Below, in pieces: positions 1 through 5,734 of a stretch of 14,540 bases of DNA. This stretch comes from an uncultured Clostridia bacterium (GTDB lineage: Bacteria > Bacillota > Clostridia > Oscillospirales > Acutalibacteraceae). The stretch spans positions 1 to 14,540 of the forward strand of contig CANONE010000045.1 of the NCBI GenBank assembly GCA_947567585.1, written 5' to 3'. The position numbers were made by a program, and so were the translations under genes. The stretch's first letter is position 1; the number at the start of each line of letters is the position of its first letter. Below the pieces are notes generated by a model that saw nothing but the letters and a program-made list of their open reading frames with translations, was not told the DNA's origin and made no database searches.

Positions 1-54
1 GATCTTTCCGTCATCGAACAGGATGCGGTCTCCCTTCTGAATGGAAGAAAGCAC
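1..54 (-). other. Possible start or remnant of a minus-strand gene at the left edge
   Basis: Read on the minus strand from a GTG at 54-52 toward the edge, the frame is open and gives a peptide ending KGDRILFDDGKI. This resembles the lid-domain segment of pyruvate kinases (K-x-G-D-x-I-L-x-D-D-G-x-I), but the resemblance comes from memory only. A TAA closes the frame at 72-70. No ribosome binding site precedes the GTG. It may therefore be the truncated end of a divergent gene, a decayed remnant, or chance. The + strand frame over the same bases is also open from 1 to a TAA at 142-144, and I recognise nothing in it. Very uncertain. Confidence 0.15.
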
Positions 55-112
55 GGTGGTGAAGATTATTTAGAGCCGTGTTCCTGCGGGGGAAAAATGT
101 TTCGACAAAACA

Positions 113-137
113 GTGAAAATATTTCACGAAAGCTTTC
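113..137. promoter_or_regulatory. Two adjacent short inverted repeats upstream of flgB
   Basis: GTGAAA (113-118), a 3-nt spacer and TTTCAC (122-127) form a perfect inverted repeat. It is followed directly by the 10-nt perfect palindrome GAAAGCTTTC (128-137). Both lie about 90-110 nt upstream of the predicted flgB -35 box. Paired palindromes in an AT-rich promoter-distal region could be protein-binding sites. I cannot name a regulator, and palindromes this short also occur by chance. Confidence 0.3.
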
Positions 138-170
138 TATATAATTAGTAGTACCTGTCCATCGGTCCAG

Positions 171-214
171 GGAAATGTGGAGAAAGACTGGGTTACATTT
201 CCTTTTGGAAAATG
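171..214. promoter_or_regulatory. Three-arm inverted repeat just upstream of the flgB promoter
   Basis: GGAAATGT (171-178) is perfectly complementary to ACATTTCC (195-202). The second arm can also pair with GGAAAATG (207-214) across a TTTT loop, with one bulged A. The third arm ends 12 nt before the -35 box at 226. With transcription starting near 261 these arms lie outside the mRNA, so a DNA operator is the simplest reading. If an upstream transcript runs through, the alternative pairings would act in RNA. The role is inferred. Confidence 0.35.
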
Positions 215-225
215 CAACTCGGGAC

Positions 226-254
226 TTGCAAAAAAGGCGGAATTATGGTATAAT
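226..254 (+). promoter_or_regulatory. Sigma-A-type promoter with extended -10 for the flagellar cluster
   Basis: The -35 box TTGCAA (226-231) and a perfect -10 box TATAAT (249-254) are separated by 17 nt. TGG directly precedes the -10 and supplies the TGn extended -10 element. Predicted initiation near 261 leaves a leader of about 57 nt before flgB. It is the first promoter upstream of the cluster in this window and probably the main one. No FliA/SigD-type site (TAAA then GCCGATAA) is visible here, which fits an early/middle class operon read by the housekeeping sigma factor. Confidence 0.75.
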
Positions 255-317
255 CAAGTCCGATTTTGTAGAATCTTGCCTTGTGTCTTTCGGGCCTTAT
301 GATAAGGAGTGATTTTT

Positions 318-707
318 TTGGAGGGACTTACCAACAACAGTATGCGTATGATGGAGCGCTCCATTGAGTTCTTGTGGACCAAACAGGCGGCGCTGCTGGA
401 CAATATTTCCAACGCGGAGACCCCCAACTACAAGGAAAAGCTGGTAACCTTTGAGGAGAGTTTCCAATCCCAGCTGGAAGCCGCCGACCATGGCGGGAAC
501 AAGGCCACCAAAAAGGAAATGCGCCAGGCGATAGAAGACGCCGAATGGCAGGTGACGGAGACCGGAGAGGTTACCCGCCGGGATGAAAACGGGATCAATA
601 TCACAGAGCAGATGACGGAGCTGGTGCGCAACGCATATCAGATGCAGTACGTTTACCAGAGCCTTAACAGTGATTTGTCGGCTTTGCGCACGGCCATTGG
701 CACGTAA
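318..707 (+). CDS. flgB: Flagellar basal-body rod protein FlgB
   Basis: FlgB is a proximal rod subunit, exported by the flagellar type III system and assembled on the MS ring. The 129-residue product has the typical FlgB length. It carries the rod/hook N-terminal signature as LDNISNAETPNYK at about residues 27-39, where most homologues read NNIANxxTPGYK. The C-terminal helix is rich in Tyr and Gln (NAYQMQYVYQSLNSDLSALRTAI). I chose the TTG at 318 as start because AAGGAG (303-308) then lies 9 nt upstream. An in-frame GTG at 309 would touch the ribosome binding site. It is the first gene after the promoter at 226-254 and is followed 51 nt later by flgC, as in other Firmicutes clusters. Confidence 0.95.
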   Translation: MEGLTNNSMRMMERSIEFLWTKQAALLDNISNAETPNYKEKLVTFEESFQSQLEAADHGGNKATKKEMRQAIEDAEWQVTETGEVTRRDENGINITEQMTELVRNAYQMQYVYQSLNSDLSALRTAIGT

Positions 708-758
708 AAGGATAGCCGCAATGTTTAGCGGTATTTTTAGAAAGGAACGTGGATTTCT

Positions 759-1220
759 ATGGCGTTTTTAGGAACAATCAATATTATCGGTTCAGGGCTG
801 ACGGCGGAACAGCTGCGGCTAGACGTTATTTCTGAGAATATCACCAACATGAACACAACCCGAACCGAGGACGGCGAGGACCCTTACCGCCGGAAAATGG
901 TAGTCTTTCGGGCTAATTCCGGCCGGGATAATTTCCGCATGGCTATGGCCAACGCCATGGGCGCTTCCAACCGCGGCGCCGAGGCAGCCGGCGGGGTGCG
1001 GGTTACCGAGATCGTGGAGGATGAAACGGAGTTTCCCATCAGCTATGATCCCACACACCCGGATGCGGACGAGAACGGCTATCTCCGGCTGCCCAACATC
1101 ACTTTGGTGAAGGAAATAACCGACGCCATGGCAGCGACCCAGGCTTATTCCGCCAATGTAACAGCTTTCAATACGCTGAAGTCCGTAATTTCCCGGGGCC
1201 TTGATCTGGGACGCGGCTAA
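759..1220 (+). CDS. flgC: Flagellar basal-body rod protein FlgC
   Basis: FlgC is a proximal rod protein of the basal body, secreted by the flagellar export apparatus. The 153-residue product shows the rod-family signature LRLDVISENITNMNTTRT near residues 20-37 (usual form LRLDVIANNIANVNTT). Its C terminus has the classic FlgC helix AATQAYSANVTAFNTLKSVI. A short central stretch rich in Ala, Gly and Asn (MANAMGASNRGAEAAGGV) is the variable part of the family. The ATG at 759 is preceded by AAAGGA (741-746). The next gene, fliE, lies 152 nt downstream instead of overlapping or abutting, and the gap holds a structured element and a candidate promoter. Confidence 0.96.
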   Translation: MAFLGTINIIGSGLTAEQLRLDVISENITNMNTTRTEDGEDPYRRKMVVFRANSGRDNFRMAMANAMGASNRGAEAAGGVRVTEIVEDETEFPISYDPTHPDADENGYLRLPNITLVKEITDAMAATQAYSANVTAFNTLKSVISRGLDLGRG

Positions 1221-1330
1221 GGCGCAAGGTGGAGCTTGAAAAAAGTTTTAAAACTTTTTGAAACAAGAACTTGCGATTTTTAAGGAAGCGAGTATAATAT
1301 ATGGGGGCTCCTACGCAGGGTCCTTGCGCC
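1221..1330. repeat. 110-nt element bounded by 9-bp inverted repeats, with an inner 20-bp palindrome
   Basis: GGCGCAAGG (1221-1229), starting at the first base after the flgC stop, is perfectly complementary to CCTTGCGCC (1322-1330). Inside lies the perfect 20-bp palindrome AAAAAGTTTTAAAACTTTTT (1240-1259) and then a candidate promoter (1271-1298). The right arm is followed by ATTTTTG, so the folded transcript would end in a short U-run and could act as a weak terminator for read-through from flgC. The palindrome and the nearby CTTGCG resemble the elements before fliH and swrD, so this may be a diverged copy. The base pairing is seen directly. The function is inferred. Confidence 0.5.
1271..1298 (+). 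promoter_or_regulatory. Candidate internal sigma-A promoter upstream of fliE
   Basis: TTGCGA (1271-1276) and a perfect TATAAT (1293-1298) are separated by 16 nt. Initiation would fall near 1305, giving fliE a leader of about 68 nt. The -35 box matches the consensus at four of six positions. The site lies inside the inverted-repeat element 1221-1330, so the 3' arm of that element would be transcribed from this promoter while the 5' arm would not. Confidence 0.5.
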
Positions 1331-1372
1331 ATTTTTGATTCAGCATAGCATAAGAAAGGAAGGCTCATATTC

Positions 1373-1666
1373 ATGATCACTTCATCTATATCGCCATTGC
1401 GGCCCATCGGCCTAGAGCCCCAGCCTGTTCAAGACGGCCAGGAAGCCGGCGGCTTTGGCGCAATCTTTAGGTCGGCCATTGACGCGGTGAAGGAAACGGA
1501 CGCGGAGAAGACGCAGCTGCAGTATCTCCAGGCGACAGGCCAGCTTGACAACCCCGCCCAGCTGATGCTGGCCGGGAGCAAATACGAGATGTCCGTCAGT
1601 TTGTTGGTTCAGCTGCGGAACCGGGCCGTGGAAGCCTACAACGAGATTATGCGCATCAGTCTGTGA
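1373..1666 (+). CDS. fliE: Flagellar hook-basal body complex protein FliE
   Basis: FliE is the small adaptor joining the MS ring (FliF) to the rod, and an early export substrate. The 97-residue product has normal family length. Its C-terminal half matches FliE: a helical segment around KTQLQYLQATGQLDNPAQLMLAG, then SKYEMSVSLLVQLRNRAVEAYNEIMRISL, where homologues show the conserved pattern of a repeated coiled-coil ending in AYxEIMRMxx. The N-terminal 45 residues are variable. The ATG at 1373 has GAAAGGAAGG (1354-1363) 9 nt upstream. It sits between flgC and fliF as expected, but gaps of 152 and 173 nt isolate it. A candidate promoter at 1271-1298 could give it separate expression. Confidence 0.94.
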   Translation: MITSSISPLRPIGLEPQPVQDGQEAGGFGAIFRSAIDAVKETDAEKTQLQYLQATGQLDNPAQLMLAGSKYEMSVSLLVQLRNRAVEAYNEIMRISL

Positions 1667-1839
1667 TGCCGGCAATCAACGGGAATGTCTGTAGCTTCCC
1701 TAGCGGTACATAGAATTAGGGAAAACGGCAAAAGATTCGGCGGCTCTTTCAGGGCTGCAAGGGTGTGGGCGGGGTCTCTCCACCTTATCCGCGTTCCCGC
1801 TATCAAACTGCCCGCGGCCGGGCTAGGAGGTTGGCTTAA
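1667..1839. other. fliE-fliF intergenic gap with one hairpin
   Basis: This 173-nt gap has no credible gene. TTCCCTA (1696-1702) pairs perfectly with TAGGGAA (1717-1723) around a 14-nt loop. No T-run follows, so it is not a factor-independent terminator. I see no convincing promoter. The gap ends with the fliF ribosome binding site TAGGAGG (1824-1830). Confidence 0.35.
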
Positions 1840-3483
1840 GTGGAAGATAAGGCAAAGGACATATGGTCCAAGGTGAGCGGTTTCGCCGGGGGCCTGAGTA
1901 AAACGGTGAAAATCGTCATCGTCGCTGTCATTGTAGCGGCTTTGGCGGGCCTTGCCGTACTGGTGGCGGTTAATTCCAACACCGAATACGAGGAGCTGTT
2001 CACCGATCTGACCACGGAAGACATCCGGTCCATTGAGACCTTTTTAAGCGAGGCGGGTCTGGAAGACTACAAGGTGCAGGGCATGGACACCATCATGGTG
2101 CCCAGCAACCGGGCGGACCAGCTGCGGGCCCAGCTGATTTATCAAGGCTATCCCAATTCCGGAACGGATTATTCCCTGTATCTGGGAAAGATCAGCGCGC
2201 TTTCTACGGAATCAGACCGGGCGCAGATGGTTCTGTTTCAGACGCAGACCCGGCTGGAGGGGACGATTCGCTGCTTTACGGGCGTAAAGGACGCGGTCGT
2301 TAATATCACGCCTTCCGAGGATCGCCGTTTTGTACTGGGCCAGGATGACGCGCTGAAGGCCAAGGCGTCCGTGGTGGTGACGATGAAGGAGGGCGAGAAG
2401 CTCTCGGAAGAGCTGGCGGAAGCGATTAAGACGACGGTTAGCCATTCCATCAAGGGGCTGGACGTAGAGGGAGTCAGCATTACGGACAACCTGGGCAATG
2501 AGTATGACGGCTCCAACAGCATCATGACCAGCTCTACGGTAGCCGCTTTGAAATTAGACCTGGAGGACCAGTGGAACAAGAAGCTCAACAAGCAGGTTCT
2601 GGAGGTGCTGGCCCCGATTTACGGGGAAGCCAACGTGGCTGTGGCGGTAAACACTACCGTGGAAATGAGCACGGCCTATTCGGAATCGACGGAATACGAT
2701 ATGCCGGAATATCTGCGGGATATTGGCGACGGAAGAGGTCTTTTAGGAAAGCGGATTTTCGAAGGCAGGATTATTCAGGGTGAAGGCGGCGCGGAAGGCG
2801 TAGTCGGCACGGACCCCAACGCGGATCTTTCAGAATATGTGGAGCGCTATACCCCCACTGGCGACGAGGAGGGCTTGGAGTACAGCGGGGAGGAAGAGTA
2901 TGAGAACAACAAAACCGTTACCCAGCGGGAGACCGTGGGGGGATATATTTCGGATATAAGCGTGTCGGTCAGTATCAATAACAACGTGCCCAACACCGCC
3001 ACAAGAGAAGACCTGGTAGCCCATGTGGCCCGGGCGGCGGGCATTAACGAAGCGGTGCAGGATGAGAAGGTCTCCATTATCACCCATGCTTTCTGGTCGC
3101 CCACGCCGGTGCCCAGCAATGCCGATGTGATTCTCAATCCCTTCCAGGATCTGCCCTTGTGGGTATATCTGGCGCTGCTGGCGGGACTGTTCCTGTTTAT
3201 GATGCTGTTTACCGTGTTCGTATTGTTGGGGCGCCACCGGAACCGCAGGCGCATGCAGCAGCTGGAGCCTACGCCCGCCGTGCTGGGTCCTGTTGAGCAG
3301 GAGGAAGAGGAGCCGGCAATGGAAGAGGCCGAGCCTGTAGGCGCGGATATCATGGACGTACATACCGAGCGGAGTATGGAGCTGCGTAAATCTGTGCGGG
3401 AGATGGCGGAAAATAATCCGGAAATCGCGGCGCAGATGATTAAGGCTCTCTTGAGGGGAGATGAAGACGGCAATGGCGGATAA
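1840..3483 (+). CDS. fliF: Flagellar MS-ring protein FliF
   Basis: FliF forms the membrane-embedded MS ring that houses the export gate and carries the rotor. The 547-residue product is of normal length. It has an N-terminal membrane segment at about 24-44 and the secretin-like ring-building domain with the family signature around 93-107 (DQLRAQLIYQGYPNSG). A large periplasmic region follows, with an acidic stretch (about 325-355) that matches the low-complexity linker usual in RBM3. The second membrane segment is at about 439-463, followed by a basic stop (RHRNRRR). The cytoplasmic tail ends in the FliG-binding helix (SMELRKSVREMAENNPEIAAQMIKALL, about 512-538). The start is a GTG with TAGGAGG 9 nt upstream. 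Its last 11 nt overlap fliG, which suggests translational coupling of ring and switch. Confidence 0.97.
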   Translation: MEDKAKDIWSKVSGFAGGLSKTVKIVIVAVIVAALAGLAVLVAVNSNTEYEELFTDLTTEDIRSIETFLSEAGLEDYKVQGMDTIMVPSNRADQLRAQLIYQGYPNSGTDYSLYLGKISALSTESDRAQMVLFQTQTRLEGTIRCFTGVKDAVVNITPSEDRRFVLGQDDALKAKASVVVTMKEGEKLSEELAEAIKTTVSHSIKGLDVEGVSITDNLGNEYDGSNSIMTSSTVAALKLDLEDQWNKKLNKQVLEVLAPIYGEANVAVAVNTTVEMSTAYSESTEYDMPEYLRDIGDGRGLLGKRIFEGRIIQGEGGAEGVVGTDPNADLSEYVERYTPTGDEEGLEYSGEEEYENNKTVTQRETVGGYISDISVSVSINNNVPNTATREDLVAHVARAAGINEAVQDEKVSIITHAFWSPTPVPSNADVILNPFQDLPLWVYLALLAGLFLFMMLFTVFVLLGRHRNRRRMQQLEPTPAVLGPVEQEEEEPAMEEAEPVGADIMDVHTERSMELRKSVREMAENNPEIAAQMIKALLRGDEDGNGG

Positions 3484-4606
3484 AGTCAAGGAAAAGCCCG
3501 AGAAAAAGGAGAAGCCGAAACGTGGCAAGAAGGCTGAGGCTGTGGAGGAGGCGGCTCCCGCGCCGGAGACCGAAGAAGTCCCTGGCCTAGGCCAGCCGTC
3601 CTTGATCACTTCCATGAGCGGCGCGCAGAAAGCCGCTGCTGTCATTGTTTCTCTGGGCGTTGATAAGGCTTCGCAGCTTTATCAATATATGGAACCGGAG
3701 GACGTGGAGCAGATCACCTTGGAGGTCGCCAAGTTAGGCTATCTGGACGCGGATTCAACCGAAGCCGTACTCAATGAGTACTACCAGATGTGCATGACCA
3801 ACAAGGCGGTTACCGAGGGCGGGCTGGAGTATGCCAAAACAGTATTGGAAAAGGCTTTTGGCATTCAGACGGCGTCTTCCTTGTTGGATAAGGTAACGAA
3901 GTCCCTAAAAAATCGGGAATTCGCTTTTATGAACAAGGCGGGAGAGAAGGACCTATTTACCGCCTTGCAGAATGAACGGCCCCAGACCATTGCTTTGGTG
4001 CTCTCCTATGTAGAGCCGGACAAGGCGGCGGCGGTGGTGGCCCAGTTAGACCCCGAGACGCAGATTAAGGTGGTGGAGAGGATCGCTATGATGGACAGCG
4101 CTTCGCCCACCGCGGTAAAGATTATAGAGGCGGAGATGTCCAATAAGTTCGCCAGCATCTTCAGCAGCAGCAATGTCCAGGTGGGCGGCATCGACTTTGT
4201 GGCCGACGTGATGAACAATGTGGACCGCGTCAGCGAGAAGAGCATCTTCGACGGCCTCACTATGTACGACGCTGTGCTGGCCGACGAGATCCGCAAGAGG
4301 ATGTTCGTGTTCGAAGATATTCTCACCATGGACGACCGCTCTGTGCAGCGTTTTGTCCGGGACTGCGACACCCACGACCTGGTGCTGGCCCTCAAGCCCG
4401 CCAGCGCGGAACTGGCCAACAAGCTCTACAAAAACATGTCTACGCGTATGGCGGAATCCATTCGGGACGATCTGGAAATCACCACCAATGTGCGCATGAA
4501 GGACGTGGACGAGGCGCAGCAGCGTATTGTTGGGCTTATCCGCGATTTGGAAGCAAAGAACGAGATTATCATTCTCAAGGGCGGCAAGGACGATATTATA
4601 GCCTAA
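3473..4606 (+). CDS. fliG: Flagellar motor switch protein FliG with a charged N-terminal extension
   Basis: FliG is the rotor protein that binds FliF and meets the MotA stator to generate torque. With the ATG at 3473 it has 377 residues, about 40 more than usual. Residues 1-46 are an extra segment, lysine-rich at first (nine Lys in the first 20) and then acidic and proline-rich. FliG_N begins near 48 (SMSGAQKAAAVIVSLG). The middle-domain EHPQ motif reads ERPQ (168-171). FliG_C contains DEIRKRMFVFEDIL (271-284), then MDDRSVQRFVRDCDTHDLVLALK with the charged torque-helix residues in place. I prefer 3473 to the in-frame ATG at 3461 because GAGGGGAG ends at 3460, leaving no spacing for 3461. It overlaps fliF by 11 nt. 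The next gene follows only after 279 nt. Confidence 0.96.
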   Translation: MADKVKEKPEKKEKPKRGKKAEAVEEAAPAPETEEVPGLGQPSLITSMSGAQKAAAVIVSLGVDKASQLYQYMEPEDVEQITLEVAKLGYLDADSTEAVLNEYYQMCMTNKAVTEGGLEYAKTVLEKAFGIQTASSLLDKVTKSLKNREFAFMNKAGEKDLFTALQNERPQTIALVLSYVEPDKAAAVVAQLDPETQIKVVERIAMMDSASPTAVKIIEAEMSNKFASIFSSSNVQVGGIDFVADVMNNVDRVSEKSIFDGLTMYDAVLADEIRKRMFVFEDILTMDDRSVQRFVRDCDTHDLVLALKPASAELANKLYKNMSTRMAESIRDDLEITTNVRMKDVDEAQQRIVGLIRDLEAKNEIIILKGGKDDIIA

Positions 4607-4642
4607 AATACATAGAAGCGGCTTAAGGGAACCTGGCAAAGC

Positions 4643-4685
4643 GGCAAAGGGTGCATACAGCGGAGCATAACAGTATGTCTTTGCC
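4643..4685 (+). other. Bulged 13-bp hairpin downstream of fliG
   Basis: GGCAAAG (4643-4649) pairs with CTTTGCC (4679-4685). GCATAC (4653-4658) pairs with GTATGT (4673-4678), including one G-U pair. A 3-nt bulge separates the two helices and the loop has 14 nt. No T-run follows, so it is more likely an mRNA-end-stabilising or processing structure than a terminator. The 5' arm lies within the near-tandem repeat GGCAAAGC/GGCAAAGG. Confidence 0.4.
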
Positions 4686-4760
4686 CGAATGCCCTGCTAT
4701 ATCAGCAAACTTTCTGCCGCGCCCAGGGGCAAACGGTACAATGCCGGCCTAAACGGCAGC

Positions 4761-4830
4761 AAAAGTTTTTGATCAAACTTTTTTCAAAAAGTTTGCGGGG
4801 CTGGGGGCTTAAGTCCTGGGACGGTAAAAT
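4761..4830. repeat. Palindromic intergenic element, copy 1 (before fliH)
   Basis: AAAAGTTT (4761-4768) can pair with AAACTTTT (4775-4782). The same middle segment, read as CAAACTTTTT (4774-4783), pairs perfectly with AAAAAGTTTG (4786-4795). The two hairpins exclude each other. A G-rich tract follows, with a second imperfect palindrome around GGGCTTAAGTCC (4806-4817). The same order of parts recurs before swrD at 11454-11506. It resembles dispersed intergenic repeats I associate with Oscillospirales genomes (recalled, not checked). The frame through it is open and runs into fliH, which invites a false N-terminal extension. No U-run follows on the + strand, so it is not a classical terminator. 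Confidence 0.6.
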
Positions 4831-4837
4831 TCTCTAC

Positions 4838-4866
4838 TTGAACCACCAAAATAAATATGCTATTAT
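4838..4866 (+). promoter_or_regulatory. Candidate internal sigma-A promoter upstream of fliH
   Basis: TTGAAC (4838-4843) and TATTAT (4861-4866) are separated by exactly 17 nt in an AT-rich island just after the repeat element. Initiation would fall near 4873, so the fliH leader would be only about 13 nt and the ribosome binding site would sit at or next to the 5' end. That is short but workable. It would let the export-ATPase genes be transcribed independently of flgB-fliG. Confidence 0.45.
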
Positions 4867-4885
4867 ATACGGGGAGGTCGTCGGC

Positions 4886-5716
4886 ATGCCGGGTATTTTT
4901 AAGCGCTTTGTCAATGTAAGTGCGGCAAAGTATATTTTTCCGGACGCGGAGGACCTTACCGTCGTTTCTGAAGAGCCGGAGGTCCAGGAGGCGCCTGGAG
5001 AGGAGGAAAATATCCTTCCCGAGGAACCGCCCGCTCCCGAACCGGAGCCGGAACCCACGCCGGTGGATTTTGCGCAGATTCAGGCTAAAGCCATTTTGGA
5101 AACAGCCCGTTTGGAGGCTGAGGAATTAAAACGCAAAGCTTTGGAGGATGTGGCGGAGGAACTGGAAGAACTGCGGGCGCAGGCTAAAAAGGAAGGCTAT
5201 GGTATTGGCTATTCCCAAGGGATTGCCGAGGGAAGAATGGAAGCGCAAAGGGAACTGAATGAGAAAGCGGCCCTTCAGGAGAAGGACGTGCAGGAGTTCC
5301 TAAAGGGAGCGGTTCGGGCCAGGGACCAGCTTTTGGAAGACAGCAAGCAGGATTTAAAGGAGCTGGCTTTGGCCATTGCGGAGAAAGTGATTCGTGTAAG
5401 CCTAAAGAGCAGCGGCGATATCTTAATGCGTATGATCGAGTCCGCTACGGCGAAGCGCCGGCGGTGCGAGTGGGTGCAGATTTATATCGCGGACTGCGAC
5501 GCCAGAGCGTCGGCGTCTACAATACCGGAGCTGACAGCGGCCCTTTCACGGCTTTCGGACCGGGTGCGGATTATTCCTATGGCCGGAGACGAATCCGGCG
5601 CCTGCATTATAGAAATGCCAGACGAGATTTTAGACGCCAGCGTATCCACCCAGTTAGACAATTTGCGGGGGATTTTGACGGAGACGGACCGGGCCCCGGG
5701 AGGCTGGATGGGATAG
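4886..5716 (+). CDS. fliH: Flagellar export ATPase regulator FliH
   Basis: FliH forms a dimeric stalk that holds the FliI ATPase at the export gate and C ring. The 276-residue product has a Glu/Pro-rich N-terminal part (EEPPAPEPEPEPTPVDF), a long coiled coil with the GxxxG series GYGIGYSQGIAEG that marks FliH, and a C-terminal domain with ALAIAEKVIR and a closing SGACIIEMPDEILDASVSTQLDNL. I chose the ATG at 4886 because GGGAGG (4872-4877) lies 8 nt upstream and the product then begins MPGIFKRFVNV, a normal FliH start. The frame stays open back to a TTG at 4769, but those 39 codons translate the palindromic repeat and promoter. It is 18 nt from fliI. Confidence 0.93.
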   Translation: MPGIFKRFVNVSAAKYIFPDAEDLTVVSEEPEVQEAPGEEENILPEEPPAPEPEPEPTPVDFAQIQAKAILETARLEAEELKRKALEDVAEELEELRAQAKKEGYGIGYSQGIAEGRMEAQRELNEKAALQEKDVQEFLKGAVRARDQLLEDSKQDLKELALAIAEKVIRVSLKSSGDILMRMIESATAKRRRCEWVQIYIADCDARASASTIPELTAALSRLSDRVRIIPMAGDESGACIIEMPDEILDASVSTQLDNLRGILTETDRAPGGWMG

Positions 5717-5734
5717 CGGCAAGCGGAGAGGGAT

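Noticed and set aside
1..317. FliA/SigD-type flagellar promoter upstream of flgB
   Set aside because: No TAAA followed by GCCGATAA-like box at the right distance was seen. The sigma-A promoter at 226-254 explains the region.
1685..1876. 63-codon + strand reading frame in the fliE-fliF gap
   Set aside because: It overlaps the fliF start, which has a strong ribosome binding site and a clear family match. The frame has only a weak ribosome binding site and its product resembles no family I know.
3461..3472. Upstream in-frame ATG for fliG
   Set aside because: The ribosome binding site GAGGGGAG ends at 3460, leaving no spacer. The ATG at 3473 fits better.
2830..3645. 271-codon minus-strand frame opposite fliF and fliG
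   Set aside because: It is antisense to two well-supported overlapping genes and shows no motif or ribosome binding site of note.
4774..4795. Factor-independent terminator between fliG and fliH
   Set aside because: The stem is AT-rich and is followed by GCGGGG, not by a T-run, on the + strand. No converging gene would use the other strand.
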